Under the pieces are notes generated by a model, which saw nothing but the letters and a program-made list of their open reading frames with translations, had not been told where the DNA came from and did not search any database. Of a stretch of 64,000 nt of DNA, positions 10,217 through 18,285 are shown piece after piece (positions within the stretch are counted from its first letter, which is position 1; the number at the start of each line of letters is the position of its first letter). Source of the DNA: Bacillus sp. ZZV12-4809 (GTDB taxonomy: Bacteria > Bacillota > Bacilli > Bacillales > Cytobacillaceae); assembly GCF_009849585.1 (NCBI RefSeq), contig NZ_VCRN01000002.1:124001-188000 (forward strand). The letters run 5' to 3'. The translations under genes and the position numbers were made by a program.

Positions 10217-10895
10217 TCATGTAATATTCTCCCTGGTCTTTCTCGTGCTGGGTTACATGATGGCTTTTTCCTATCACCTTACACAGGGAGAAGAAGAAAA
10301 GCCGGCATTGAGCGGGAAACAGTGGGAAAGAGACCTAGAGCTCCGCAATCAGCTTGTTGAGCTTGAGGAAAAAAACAGAGCTCTTCAAAAAGAATTAAAT
10401 CAAAAGCAGGAAAACGTTCTTGATATTGAAAAGGAGCTTTCACAGGAAGCCCAGGTTTATTTTAATCTTGCAGAGGATGCTGAGAAGTACAGGATGCATC
10501 TTGGAAAAGTTAAAGTTAAGGGACCAGGTGTGGAAGTTACTCTTGCAGATGGCGATTACAATCCGGATGAAGATAACATTAATAATTATATTGTACATGA
10601 ACACCATGTCTTTAAAGTGATTAATGAGCTATATATATCCGGTGCTTCTGCAGTTGCCATAAACGGGCAGAGGCTGTCCCACAGTTCATATATTGTATGC
10701 AATGGACCTGTGATAGAAGTAGACGGGTACCAGCATCCTGCACCTTTTGTCATCACTGCCATTGGTGACGCCGAAGTGCTTTCGTCAGCTCTCAATCTGA
10801 CAGGCGGCGTGAAAGATTCATTGGTAGATGAAAATATCCAATTCACTTTAGAGAAAAAGGGCGAAATTATCATTGAACCATTACTGGGTTCGTAA
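10200..10895 (+). CDS. ylxW: YlxW, DUF881 membrane-anchored protein
   Basis: The product is 231 aa with one N-terminal membrane anchor (VIFSLVFLVLGYMMAF), a coiled-coil (about residues 35-85) and a DUF881 domain (VKGPGVEVTLADGD, VINELYISGASAVAINGQR). Family function is not established; the gene is found next to divIB in Bacillaceae. I place the start at ATG 10200, which gives the same length as B. subtilis YlxW and overlaps divIB by 17 bases. An ATG at 10164 would add a lysine-rich extension. Confidence 0.85.
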   Translation: MKVKGNHVIFSLVFLVLGYMMAFSYHLTQGEEEKPALSGKQWERDLELRNQLVELEEKNRALQKELNQKQENVLDIEKELSQEAQVYFNLAEDAEKYRMHLGKVKVKGPGVEVTLADGDYNPDEDNINNYIVHEHHVFKVINELYISGASAVAINGQRLSHSSYIVCNGPVIEVDGYQHPAPFVITAIGDAEVLSSALNLTGGVKDSLVDENIQFTLEKKGEIIIEPLLGS

Positions 10896-10964
10896 AGCCA
10901 AACCAGCTTTTGTATTAAATTTGTCCACAGAATAATTTATTCGGGAAAGCAAGGTGGAATTTAA

Positions 10965-11696
10965 GTGGACAGCAAAAAGAAGTTCAGCTTTACCTTTATA
11001 ACAGCTGTAATTGGCTTTATGATTGCCATACAGTTTCAAACAGTTAAGGAACCTGCTGTCCGGGATACAAGAGATACCTGGGAGCTTAGAGCTGACATCC
11101 TTAAAGAAAAGGAACTGCAATTAAAACTTTTGCGTGAAATCAGTTCAAATGAAGAAAAAATTGCCCAATATGAAACAAAGCGCAAACAAAGCAAAGAACA
11201 AGTGCTCCGTGAGACGCTGGAGGAATTAAAAATGGAAGCCGGATTAAGTGAAGTGACGGGACCAGGCATAATCTTAACCATTGAACCAGTACATGAGGAG
11301 CTGCTCCTCGGAAATCAGGCTGAGTCAGTTTCCCCTGATTTGCTTAAGCGACTGGTCAACGAGTTAAATATGTATGATGCCATGCACATTTCCATTGGAG
11401 GCAGAAGGATCATCAACACTACTGTCATTAGGGATATTAACAGGGAGACCATGATTGACGGCTACGCCTTAAAATCCCTGCCTATTGAAGTGAAAGTAAT
11501 CACTGAGAATTTTCAATCTGCCGAGAAGCTTTTTAACCGCATGCAGGTATCAAAATCTGCTGAAGAATTCTTTATTGACAATCTTCGGATAACGGTAGAA
11601 AAGGCTGTGGAGCCTATCACGGTTCCTGCATATGACGAGGCATTGAGAATCAGATATATGGAGCCTGTGAAACCTGATGAAGGAGGCAAATCATAA
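10965..11696 (+). CDS. ylxX: YlxX, second DUF881 protein
   Basis: A 243-aa paralogue of YlxW: N-terminal membrane segment (TFITAVIGFMIAIQF), coiled-coil (about 45-90), then a DUF881 domain with VTGPGIILTIEP and NELNMYDAMHISIGGRR. Role unknown. The start is GTG 10965, with AAGGTGG upstream. Its stop overlaps the sbp start by one base (TAATG), so the two are translationally coupled. Confidence 0.85.
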   Translation: MDSKKKFSFTFITAVIGFMIAIQFQTVKEPAVRDTRDTWELRADILKEKELQLKLLREISSNEEKIAQYETKRKQSKEQVLRETLEELKMEAGLSEVTGPGIILTIEPVHEELLLGNQAESVSPDLLKRLVNELNMYDAMHISIGGRRIINTTVIRDINRETMIDGYALKSLPIEVKVITENFQSAEKLFNRMQVSKSAEEFFIDNLRITVEKAVEPITVPAYDEALRIRYMEPVKPDEGGKS

Positions 11697-12064
11697 TGTG
11701 GCTTCCTGTTTTAGGATTAATCATAGGTGTGATACTTGGACTTATGACAGACATAAAAGTGCCGGATGAATACTCGAATTATTTGTCCATTGCTGTTCTT
11801 GCTGCATTGGATACTCTATTCGGCGGGATTCGGGCACAGCTTCAAAACATCTATGATGAAAAAGTTTTCGTTTCCGGCTTCTTTTTTAACATCCTGCTGG
11901 CAGCAAGTTTAGCTTTTCTGGGTGTGCATCTTGGTGTAGACTTGTATTTAGCAGCAGTATTTGCTTTTGGGGTCCGGCTATTTCAGAATATAGCGGTCAT
12001 CAGAAGAATTTTAATCGCAAAATGGTCTCAAAACAGAGAAAAAATAGAAAAAAATGATATTTAA
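11696..12064 (+). CDS. sbp: Sbp, DUF1290 small basic membrane protein
   Basis: A 122-aa protein with about three to four membrane segments and the family signature DIKVPDEYSNYLSIAVLAALD and GGIRAQL. It is the conserved 'small basic protein' encoded just before ftsA in Bacillaceae; its biochemical role is not known. AAGGAGG lies inside the ylxX end, 8 bases before the start, and the ylxX stop overlaps the ATG. Confidence 0.88.
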   Translation: MWLPVLGLIIGVILGLMTDIKVPDEYSNYLSIAVLAALDTLFGGIRAQLQNIYDEKVFVSGFFFNILLAASLAFLGVHLGVDLYLAAVFAFGVRLFQNIAVIRRILIAKWSQNREKIEKNDI

Positions 12065-12065
12065 A

Positions 12066-12092
12066 AAAGGGAAAATATTAGTTTTGACGAAT
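12066..12092 (+). promoter_or_regulatory. Candidate SigH-type promoter for ftsA-ftsZ
   Basis: AAAGGGAAA (12066-12074) resembles the SigH -35 RnAGGAWWW with one mismatch, and GACGAAT (12086-12092) fits the -10 RnnGAAT. In B. subtilis, ftsAZ has a SigH promoter that raises FtsZ at sporulation onset. Spacing is 11 bases. Inference only. Confidence 0.35.
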
Positions 12093-12188
12093 AATTTTAT
12101 AGATAAACTAACTTATTAAAATTAACAACAGCAAAATTAATTGTTGTTCAATAATCGGAATAGCAAAAAAAAAAGGAGGTGCCAGAGA

Positions 12189-13487
12189 ATGAACAGCAAT
12201 GAAATATATGTTAGTCTTGACATCGGTACATCCAGTGTAAAAGTAATCATTGGGGAAATGGTCAATGACTCTTTAAATATTATTGGTGTTGGCAATGTAC
12301 ATTCAGAGGGGTTACGCAAGGGCTCAATTGTAGATATAGACGAAACCGTTCATTCTATTAAAAAGGCAATCGAACAGGCTGAGAGAATGATAGGAATGGA
12401 AATAAAAAATGTGATCGTGGGAATAACTGGCAATCATGTTATGCTTCAGCCATCCCATGGCGTTGTCGCAGTCTCGAGTGAAAATAGGGAAATTACAGAT
12501 GAAGATGTTGCTAGAGTTATAGATGCGGCACAAGTTGTATCAATTCCGCCGGAAAGGGATATCATTGATGTTATTCCAAAACAGTTTATTGTCGACGGCT
12601 TAGACGAGATCAGTGATCCCCGTGGAATGATTGGTGTGCGTCTGGAAATGGAAGGCACGATTATTACTGGATCAAAAACAATTTTACATAACACACTGCG
12701 CTGTGTGGAACGCGCCGGACTCGAAATCATGGATATTACACTTCAGCCTCTGGCGGCAGGTGCATTCGCATTATCCAAGGATGAAAAAAATCTTGGCGTG
12801 GCACTTGTTGATATTGGCGGCGGCTCCACAACCATTGCTTTATTCGAAAATGGTTTTTTAAAGGCAACAAGTGTGCTTCCTGTAGGAGGAGACCACATTA
12901 CAAAAGACTTGTCAATCGGACTCCGTACTTCTACAGAAGATGCAGAAAAAATTAAAACAAAGTATGGCTACGCATTCTATGACCATGCATCTGAAGATGA
13001 AGTGTTCAGTGTGCCCATCATCGGAAGTGATCAGCATCAGCAATTTAATCAGCTGGAAATCTCAGATATCATAGAAGCTCGAATGGAAGAAATTTTTGAT
13101 CTTATCCAGCACGAAGTGAAGCGTCTGGGTGCAAAAGATCTTCCTGGCGGCTATGTTTTATCTGGTGGCGTAGCGAACACTCAGGGAATCCTTGAACTTG
13201 CCCAGGATGTTTTCCAAAACAGAGTACGCATCGCAATTCCAGATTATATTGGAGTAAGGGAACCTCAGTACACAACTGCTGTTGGATTGATTAAGTTCGC
13301 ATATAAGAATGCTAAAATACAGGGCAGAAAAATGGAACAGCCAGTGACTGTCCCTGAAACAAAAGAAAACAGAGTACAAAAACCGCAATCGCAGCCGCAA
13401 CCGCAACCAAAAACAAAGCCGGAAAAACAGCCGGAAGAAAAGATCACATCAAGAGTTAAAAAGTTCCTCGGATACTTTTTCGAATAA
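12189..13487 (+). CDS. ftsA: FtsA, actin-like membrane tether of the Z ring
   Basis: FtsA binds ATP and the FtsZ C-terminal tail and anchors the Z ring to the membrane. The product is 432 aa with an actin-type fold: phosphate loop LDIGTSSVKVIIGE, second phosphate motif DIGGGSTTIALF and adenosine motif GGYVLSGGVAN. A proline/glutamine/lysine-rich linker (about 396-420) leads to the amphipathic membrane-binding helix at the C terminus (RVKKFLGYFFE). The start ATG 12189 is preceded by AAAGGAGGTG. An upstream extension to 12141 has no homology support. Confidence 0.95.
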   Translation: MNSNEIYVSLDIGTSSVKVIIGEMVNDSLNIIGVGNVHSEGLRKGSIVDIDETVHSIKKAIEQAERMIGMEIKNVIVGITGNHVMLQPSHGVVAVSSENREITDEDVARVIDAAQVVSIPPERDIIDVIPKQFIVDGLDEISDPRGMIGVRLEMEGTIITGSKTILHNTLRCVERAGLEIMDITLQPLAAGAFALSKDEKNLGVALVDIGGGSTTIALFENGFLKATSVLPVGGDHITKDLSIGLRTSTEDAEKIKTKYGYAFYDHASEDEVFSVPIIGSDQHQQFNQLEISDIIEARMEEIFDLIQHEVKRLGAKDLPGGYVLSGGVANTQGILELAQDVFQNRVRIAIPDYIGVREPQYTTAVGLIKFAYKNAKIQGRKMEQPVTVPETKENRVQKPQSQPQPQPKTKPEKQPEEKITSRVKKFLGYFFE

Positions 13488-13492
13488 CTTGA

Positions 13493-13591
13493 TTTGATTC
13501 GCAAGGGTTAGGGAAACGGAATTGATAGCCATACGGCGGAAGAAAAAAGCACTGTTACCCCCATTCGGGAAGTGCGTTAAAGCGAATCAAA
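13493..13591 (+). promoter_or_regulatory. Structured ftsA-ftsZ intergenic RNA domain
   Basis: The 146-base gap is closed by a 10-bp perfect inverted repeat, TTTGATTCGC (13493-13502) and GCGAATCAAA (13582-13591). Inside, GCACT...CCC...GGG...AGTGC forms a further hairpin (about 13548-13575). The domain ends 42 bases before the ftsZ ATG. No T run follows, so it is not a simple terminator. Confidence 0.5.
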
Positions 13592-13633
13592 AAAGGTGTT
13601 CTTAGGAATGTCGACGAATTAGGAGGATTAGTC

Positions 13634-14779
13634 ATGTTGGAATTTGATACAAATTTGGATTCATTAGCAACGATAAAAGTCATCGGCGTTGGAGGCGGCG
13701 GTAACAATGCAGTAAACAGAATGATTGAGCACGGTGTTCAGGGTGTTGAGTTTATTGCAGTGAACACGGATGCACAGGCGCTGAATTTATCAAAAGCAGA
13801 AGTGAAAATGCAAATCGGAGGCAAGCTAACAAGGGGGCTTGGGGCTGGTGCCAACCCTGAGGTAGGAAAAAAAGCAGCAGAAGAAAGTAAAGAGCAGGTA
13901 GAAGAAGCACTTAAAGGTGCGGATATGGTATTCGTTACTGCAGGAATGGGAGGAGGAACTGGAACGGGAGCGGCTCCGGTTATTGCCCAGATTGCACGCG
14001 ATTTAGGAGCTCTTACAGTCGGTGTTGTTACGCGCCCATTCACGTTTGAGGGCCGAAAGCGCTCCACTCAGGCAGCCGGCGGAATTGCTGCTATGAAGGA
14101 AGCGGTTGATACATTAATCGTTATTCCAAATGACAGGCTATTAGAAATCGTTGATAAAAGCACTCCAATGCTTGAAGCATTCCGCGAAGCGGATAATGTT
14201 CTTCGCCAGGGTGTTCAGGGTATTTCCGATTTAATCGCTGTCCCAGGTTTAATTAACCTTGACTTTGCAGATGTGAAGACAATCATGTCCAATAAAGGTT
14301 CAGCACTAATGGGAATTGGTGTGGCTGCAGGAGAAAACCGCGCAGCAGAAGCAGCGAAAAAGGCTATTTCATCTCCTTTACTTGAGACATCCATTGATGG
14401 TGCACAAGGTGTCTTAATGAACATTACGGGAGGGTCGAACCTAAGCCTGTATGAAGTACAAGAAGCTGCTGATATTGTTGCTTCAGCATCAGATCAGGAC
14501 GTAAATATGATCTTTGGTTCCGTTATAAATGAAAATCTTAAAGATGAGATCGTTGTGACGGTCATTGCAACGGGTTTTAATGAAGAAGTGATCCAGCCAA
14601 AGCCTATGAGGCCAACATTTGGACAGCCTAAATCTGCTCCAAGCATGGGCACGGGTGCCAAGCGTGAGCCGAAGAGAGAGGAAGCTCCACAGGAAACTGT
14701 AAGAAGCAGCCAATCTCATCAGCCGGATGAAACGCTGGATATCCCAACGTTCCTGCGCAATCGTAATCGCAGAAGATAA
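13634..14779 (+). CDS. ftsZ: FtsZ, tubulin-like division GTPase
   Basis: FtsZ polymerises into the cytokinetic ring. The product is 381 aa. The GTP-binding tubulin signature GGGTGTG is at about residues 106-112, [15 protein letters not shown] lies in the N-terminal domain, and the T7 synergy loop [11 protein letters not shown] is present. A disordered linker follows, then the conserved C-terminal peptide [16 protein letters not shown] that binds FtsA and SepF. AGGAGG lies 8 bases before ATG 13634. A shared terminator follows and the next gene is convergent. Confidence 0.98.
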   Translation: MLEFDTNLDSLATIKVIGVGGGGNNAVNRMIEHGVQGVEFIAVNTDAQALNLSKAEVKMQIGGKLTRGLGAGANPEVGKKAAEESKEQVEEALKGADMVFVTAGMGGGTGTGAAPVIAQIARDLGALTVGVVTRPFTFEGRKRSTQAAGGIAAMKEAVDTLIVIPNDRLLEIVDKSTPMLEAFREADNVLRQGVQGISDLIAVPGLINLDFADVKTIMSNKGSALMGIGVAAGENRAAEAAKKAISSPLLETSIDGAQGVLMNITGGSNLSLYEVQEAADIVASASDQDVNMIFGSVINENLKDEIVVTVIATGFNEEVIQPKPMRPTFGQPKSAPSMGTGAKREPKREEAPQETVRSSQSHQPDETLDIPTFLRNRNRRR

Positions 14780-14788
14780 TATATATGT

Positions 14789-14827
14789 AAAAAGCACCTG
14801 GAATCAGCTTGATTCCAGGTGCTTTTA
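14789..14827. terminator. Bidirectional terminator between ftsZ and hmp
   Basis: A perfect stem of about 16 bp (AAAGCACCTGGAATCA / TGATTCCAGGTGCTTT) has a 3-base loop and T-rich flanks on both strands. It can end ftsZ transcripts on the plus strand and hmp transcripts on the minus strand. Confidence 0.92.
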
Positions 14828-14891
14828 TTATTATCATTTAAGTTTTTAAATATAAAAGCATGACCCAAAATATGAGCCATGCTTAATTTGT

Positions 14892-16121
14892 TTATACTGA
14901 TTGAGTTTCCTTTAATTGCATTGCTGGCCCGAAGAATTCATAGCGAATGTTTTCCTTTTTGAAGCCTGCATCAAGCAACACTTCATACATAGCCTGCATA
15001 AAAGGAACTGGTCCACACATATAAATCATGCTGTCTTTATTTGGCACGATTGTTTTTAGCCACTCAGAGGTAATATAGCCTTCTTTGCTGTAAACTTTGT
15101 CAGCTTTATCTTTATCTGTTGGTTTTTCAAAGCAGAAATATGGTTTAACTAATGGGTTATTCTTTGCAATCTCCTGAACCTCGTTGGCAAATGCCTGTAC
15201 ATTTCCATTGAGTGCAGCATGAACAAAAATAGTTTCATGATTTACTCCAGTGGCATCAAGATGACGCAGCATACTGTGCATTGGTGTAATGCCTACCCCG
15301 CCGCTAAGAAGAACCACAGGCTTATCTGCATTCTCAAGAACGAAATCGCCTGCTGGGGCACTGATTTCTATAAGGTCGCCTTCGTTAATATTGTTGTGCA
15401 GATAGCTGGAAACCTTTCCGTCCGGCTTCTCAGAGTTGCCCTCTTCTTTCTTTACAGAAATTCGATAATATGATTTTTCCGGGGAATCGGACAGGCTATA
15501 TTGGCGAATATGAGTGTATTCTTCTCCGGGAATCGATAATTTCACACTAATATATTGACCCGGAAGGAAGCTGGAAATTTTTCCTCCATCACACGGTGTG
15601 AAGTAGAATGATGTAATCACATTACTTTCTTTTACCTTTTTGGCTACAGTGAAAGCTCTGAAGTCATTCCAGCCTCCTGGCTTATGTGCTGCATCCTCGT
15701 ACAGACTCTTTTCTAATCCGATAAATGCATCAGCTATCACACCATATGCTTTAACCCATGCTTCAATAATTTCTTCAGTAGCAGCCTCCTGCAATACTTC
15801 CTTGATGGCAAGAATTAAATGTTCTCCTACAATAGGATAATGTTCAGGTTTGATTCCTAATGATCTGTGTTTATGTGCGATTTGAGTGACAACCGGAATA
15901 ATAGCTTCTAGATTATCAATATATTTTGCTGCAGCATATACAGAGTTTGCAAGTGCTTTTTGCTGACGCCCCTGCTTTTGATTAGCATGATTGAAAATGT
16001 TCAGCAGTTCTGGGTGATTTGTAAACATGAGTTTATAGAAGGCTTTTGTAATAGCTTCACCATGTTTTTCAAGTACAGGTACAGTGCTTTTAATAATTTC
16101 AATTGTCTTTGTGTCTAGCAT
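14892..16121 (-). CDS. hmp: Hmp, flavohemoglobin (nitric oxide dioxygenase)
   Basis: Hmp oxidises NO to nitrate with O2, using heme, FAD and NAD(P)H. The product is 409 aa with a globin domain (about 1-140; proximal His in the KHRSLGIKPEHYPIVG segment at about residue 85), a ferredoxin-reductase FAD domain (IRQYSLS) and a NAD domain (GGVGITP, MCGPVPFM). I start at 16121 (MLDTKTIE), which matches homologues and has AAGGAGT about 10 bases upstream; the open frame runs back to 16157. Its place between ftsZ and spoIIGA is unusual: B. subtilis has bpr there. The upstream FNR-type box suggests induction at low oxygen. Confidence 0.96.
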   Translation of the reverse strand: MLDTKTIEIIKSTVPVLEKHGEAITKAFYKLMFTNHPELLNIFNHANQKQGRQQKALANSVYAAAKYIDNLEAIIPVVTQIAHKHRSLGIKPEHYPIVGEHLILAIKEVLQEAATEEIIEAWVKAYGVIADAFIGLEKSLYEDAAHKPGGWNDFRAFTVAKKVKESNVITSFYFTPCDGGKISSFLPGQYISVKLSIPGEEYTHIRQYSLSDSPEKSYYRISVKKEEGNSEKPDGKVSSYLHNNINEGDLIEISAPAGDFVLENADKPVVLLSGGVGITPMHSMLRHLDATGVNHETIFVHAALNGNVQAFANEVQEIAKNNPLVKPYFCFEKPTDKDKADKVYSKEGYITSEWLKTIVPNKDSMIYMCGPVPFMQAMYEVLLDAGFKKENIRYEFFGPAMQLKETQSV

Positions 16122-16151
16122 ATCAGCAAAACTCCTTTTTCTTATTTTCAC

Positions 16152-16174
16152 TTTCATTATAGTTGATAATGAAA
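16152..16174 (-). promoter_or_regulatory. Inverted repeat over the hmp -10: possible repressor operator
   Basis: TTTCATTAT-N5-ATAATGAAA is a perfect 9-bp inverted repeat that contains the hmp -10 hexamer. An operator here would block RNA polymerase. NsrR, the NO-sensing repressor of hmp in B. subtilis, is one candidate; the sequence does not prove which protein binds. Confidence 0.4.
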
Positions 16175-16198
16175 ATAAAAAATGTGATATAAATCACA
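16156..16198 (-). promoter_or_regulatory. hmp promoter with FNR-type activator box
   Basis: On the minus strand a perfect -10 TATAAT occupies 16161-16156. TGTGA-N6-TCACA, the exact Bacillus FNR/CRP-family palindrome, occupies 16198-16183. Exactly 21 bases separate them, which centres the box at -41.5 if the first T of the -10 is at -12. That is the class II activator position. No recognisable -35 is present (CATTTT), as expected for an activator-dependent promoter. Confidence 0.75.
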
Positions 16199-16236
16199 CC
16201 CATTGAAAATAGGAAGGAAAATCAATAGAAAAATAA

Positions 16237-16322
16237 TGACAAATTCCGTTGGGAATAGGGAAAATTTCTATCTTTTTGCATACAGAAAGCGACACACTTC
16301 CTTTACTTAAATGCGCTATACT
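16237..16322 (+). promoter_or_regulatory. Candidate Spo0A-activated spoIIG promoter
   Basis: GCGACA (16289-16294) and TATACT (16317-16322) are 22 bases apart, the odd spacing known for the B. subtilis spoIIG promoter. AAAGCGACA overlaps the -35 and reads TGTCGCTTT on the other strand, close to the Spo0A box TGTCGAA. A second near-match TGACAAA (16237-16243) lies about 90 bases before the expected start site, like the distal 0A site of B. subtilis. Individually weak, together suggestive. Confidence 0.45.
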
Positions 16323-16416
16323 TTTTTCTAACAGAATCATCGCACTTTACCTATATGAGAGAATAGTTACCTCACGTCAATCTATCAGATTCTGATTTAA
16401 TAAGGGAGGAAGATAA

Positions 16417-17355
16417 TTGACGATCTATTTGGATGTTATCTGGGCATTAAATTTAATGTTTGACAGCCTTCTCCTTTATTTAACAGCCATAATTCTAAAA
16501 AGAGAAATCAGACTTTGGAGAATACTTGCGGGCGGCTTCATAGGTTCGATCATCATTTTATTAGTATTTACACCATTTAATGAATATTCAGGGCATCCCT
16601 TCACTAAGCTATTATTCTCGATTGCAATGGTAATAGCTGTTTTCGGCTTTAAGCGATTGCGTTATTTTGTAAAAGGTCTTATGACTTTTTATTTTGCTAC
16701 TTTTTTAGTTGGAGGCGCCTTAATAGGCATTCATTATTTTATCAATTTTGATTTTAAGCTTTCTTCATCTGTCATGCTGGCAAGTGTTAAAGGTTTTGGT
16801 GATCCAATCAGCTGGCTGTTCGTCCTTCTTGGATTTCCCCTAGCCTGGCACTTTTCTAAGAAAAATGTTGAAGGTATTGAGATGACAAAAATTCAATATG
16901 ACTCATTAATTCTCGTGCGGGTGGTAATCAATGAAACAGAATATTGCTTCAAAGGACTGATTGACAGCGGCAACCAGTTATACGACCCCATTTCGAAAAT
17001 GCCTGTTATGTTCATATCGATTAAAGACAGGCTAGATGAGTTTCCTTCTGAAATTTGTAAAATGGCAGGTAACCCGGAGGATATTATCATGGGGAGCGAG
17101 TCAATTGGAGAGGATTGGGAGCATAAAATGAGGGTCATCCCATGTAAGGTTGTTGGACAAGAGCATCAATTAATCATAGGGTTTAAGCCTGACCGGATTC
17201 TCCTTGAGAAAGAGAATGAAATTATTGAGGCGGAACGCGGGTTAATATCATTTTCGATGCAGCAGCTTTCAGCTGACGATGCGTTTCAGTGCATCGTACA
17301 CCCCAAAATGCTTACAGGTAAAAGTACATTGAAGCCGGATGCAAAAGTAAGTTAA
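16417..17355 (+). CDS. spoIIGA: SpoIIGA, membrane aspartic protease that processes pro-SigE
   Basis: SpoIIGA cleaves the pro-sequence of SigE in the mother cell after the SpoIIR signal from the forespore. The product is 312 aa: five N-terminal membrane segments (about residues 1-150), then a retroviral-like aspartic protease domain with the catalytic motif [11 protein letters not shown] (Asp at residue 183). The C terminus is [10 protein letters not shown]. The start is TTG 16417 with AAGGGAGGAAG upstream, and [12 protein letters not shown] matches the family N terminus. Its substrate gene sigE follows after 44 bases. Confidence 0.95.
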   Translation: MTIYLDVIWALNLMFDSLLLYLTAIILKREIRLWRILAGGFIGSIIILLVFTPFNEYSGHPFTKLLFSIAMVIAVFGFKRLRYFVKGLMTFYFATFLVGGALIGIHYFINFDFKLSSSVMLASVKGFGDPISWLFVLLGFPLAWHFSKKNVEGIEMTKIQYDSLILVRVVINETEYCFKGLIDSGNQLYDPISKMPVMFISIKDRLDEFPSEICKMAGNPEDIIMGSESIGEDWEHKMRVIPCKVVGQEHQLIIGFKPDRILLEKENEIIEAERGLISFSMQQLSADDAFQCIVHPKMLTGKSTLKPDAKVS

Positions 17356-17399
17356 TATACTATACTCTGCACGAACTTAATTTAGAAGGAGGACAATTC

Positions 17400-18119
17400 A
17401 TGAAAAAGTTAAAACTTCGCTTATCCTACTATTGGTATAAATTGTTGATTAAGCTGGGGATTAAAACAGATGAAGTATATTATATAGGCGGAAGCGAAGC
17501 ACTACCTCCTCCACTCAGTAAGGAAGAAGAAGAAATGCTCCTGATCAAGCTTCCAAAAGGAGATAAAGCGGCAAGATCCATTTTAATCGAAAGAAATCTG
17601 CGTCTTGTTGTGTATATTGCGAGAAAGTTTGAAAATACAGGCATAAATATAGAGGACTTAATCAGCATTGGAACGATTGGGCTTATTAAAGCAGTAAATA
17701 CCTTTAATCCCGAGAAAAAAATCAAGCTGGCTACATATGCATCCCGCTGTATTGAGAATGAAATTCTAATGTATTTAAGAAGGAATAATAAAATACGTTC
17801 TGAAGTTTCCTTTGATGAACCACTAAATATTGATTGGGATGGCAATGAGCTCCTTCTTTCAGATGTACTCGGCACTGAAGATGACATTATTACCAAGGAT
17901 CTTGAAGCAAATGTTGATAAGAAGCTCCTTTTAAAAGCATTACATCAGCTTTCAGATCGTGAAAAACAGATAATGGAGCTCAGATTCGGACTCGGATCTG
18001 GTGAAGAAAAAACTCAAAAGGACGTGGCAGATATGCTGGGGATTTCCCAGTCTTATATTTCCCGTCTGGAAAAAAGAATAATAAAAAGACTAAAAAAAGA
18101 ATTTAACAAGATGGTTTAG
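17400..18119 (+). CDS. sigE: SigE, mother-cell sporulation sigma factor (pro-form)
   Basis: SigE directs early mother-cell transcription. The product is 239 aa, the same as B. subtilis pro-SigE. An N-terminal pro-sequence of about 27 residues ([16 protein letters not shown]...) is followed by [15 protein letters not shown], region 2 ([37 protein letters not shown]) and region 4 with a helix-turn-helix ([21 protein letters not shown]). GGAGGA precedes ATG 17400. It is co-transcribed with its activator spoIIGA. Confidence 0.97.
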   Translation: MKKLKLRLSYYWYKLLIKLGIKTDEVYYIGGSEALPPPLSKEEEEMLLIKLPKGDKAARSILIERNLRLVVYIARKFENTGINIEDLISIGTIGLIKAVNTFNPEKKIKLATYASRCIENEILMYLRRNNKIRSEVSFDEPLNIDWDGNELLLSDVLGTEDDIITKDLEANVDKKLLLKALHQLSDREKQIMELRFGLGSGEEKTQKDVADMLGISQSYISRLEKRIIKRLKKEFNKMV

Positions 18120-18218
18120 AAGTTTAATCCAGGAATATTTTTTACAAAATTTTGCAAGGCGAAACCTAGTATTTATGATGCTTTGACCGTTTTCCCATCC
18201 GGCAGGCTGATTAGAAGG

Positions 18219-18248
18219 TGCATATTTTTCCTTCCCGAGGAGATACTG
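18219..18248 (+). promoter_or_regulatory. SigF promoter of sigG
   Basis: TGCATA (18219-18224), 14 bases, then GGAGATACTG (18239-18248) fits the SigF consensus WGCATA-N14/15-GGnRAYAMTW at all defined positions but the last. Expected start of RNA is near 18255, giving a short leader that contains the SD-blocking hairpin. SigF control of sigG is established in B. subtilis. Confidence 0.75.
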
Positions 18249-18263
18249 TTTTTTGTACAGCAG

Positions 18264-18276
18264 CTCCTGTGAGGAG
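18264..18276 (+). promoter_or_regulatory. Hairpin covering the sigG ribosome-binding site
   Basis: CTCCT-GTG-AGGAG forms a 5-bp hairpin whose 3' arm is the sigG SD (GAGGAGGG, 18271-18278). Pairing would lower translation from the TTG start at 18286. A leader hairpin that damps sigG translation is known in B. subtilis, so this may be conserved control. Confidence 0.5.
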
Positions 18277-18285
18277 GGAAATGGA

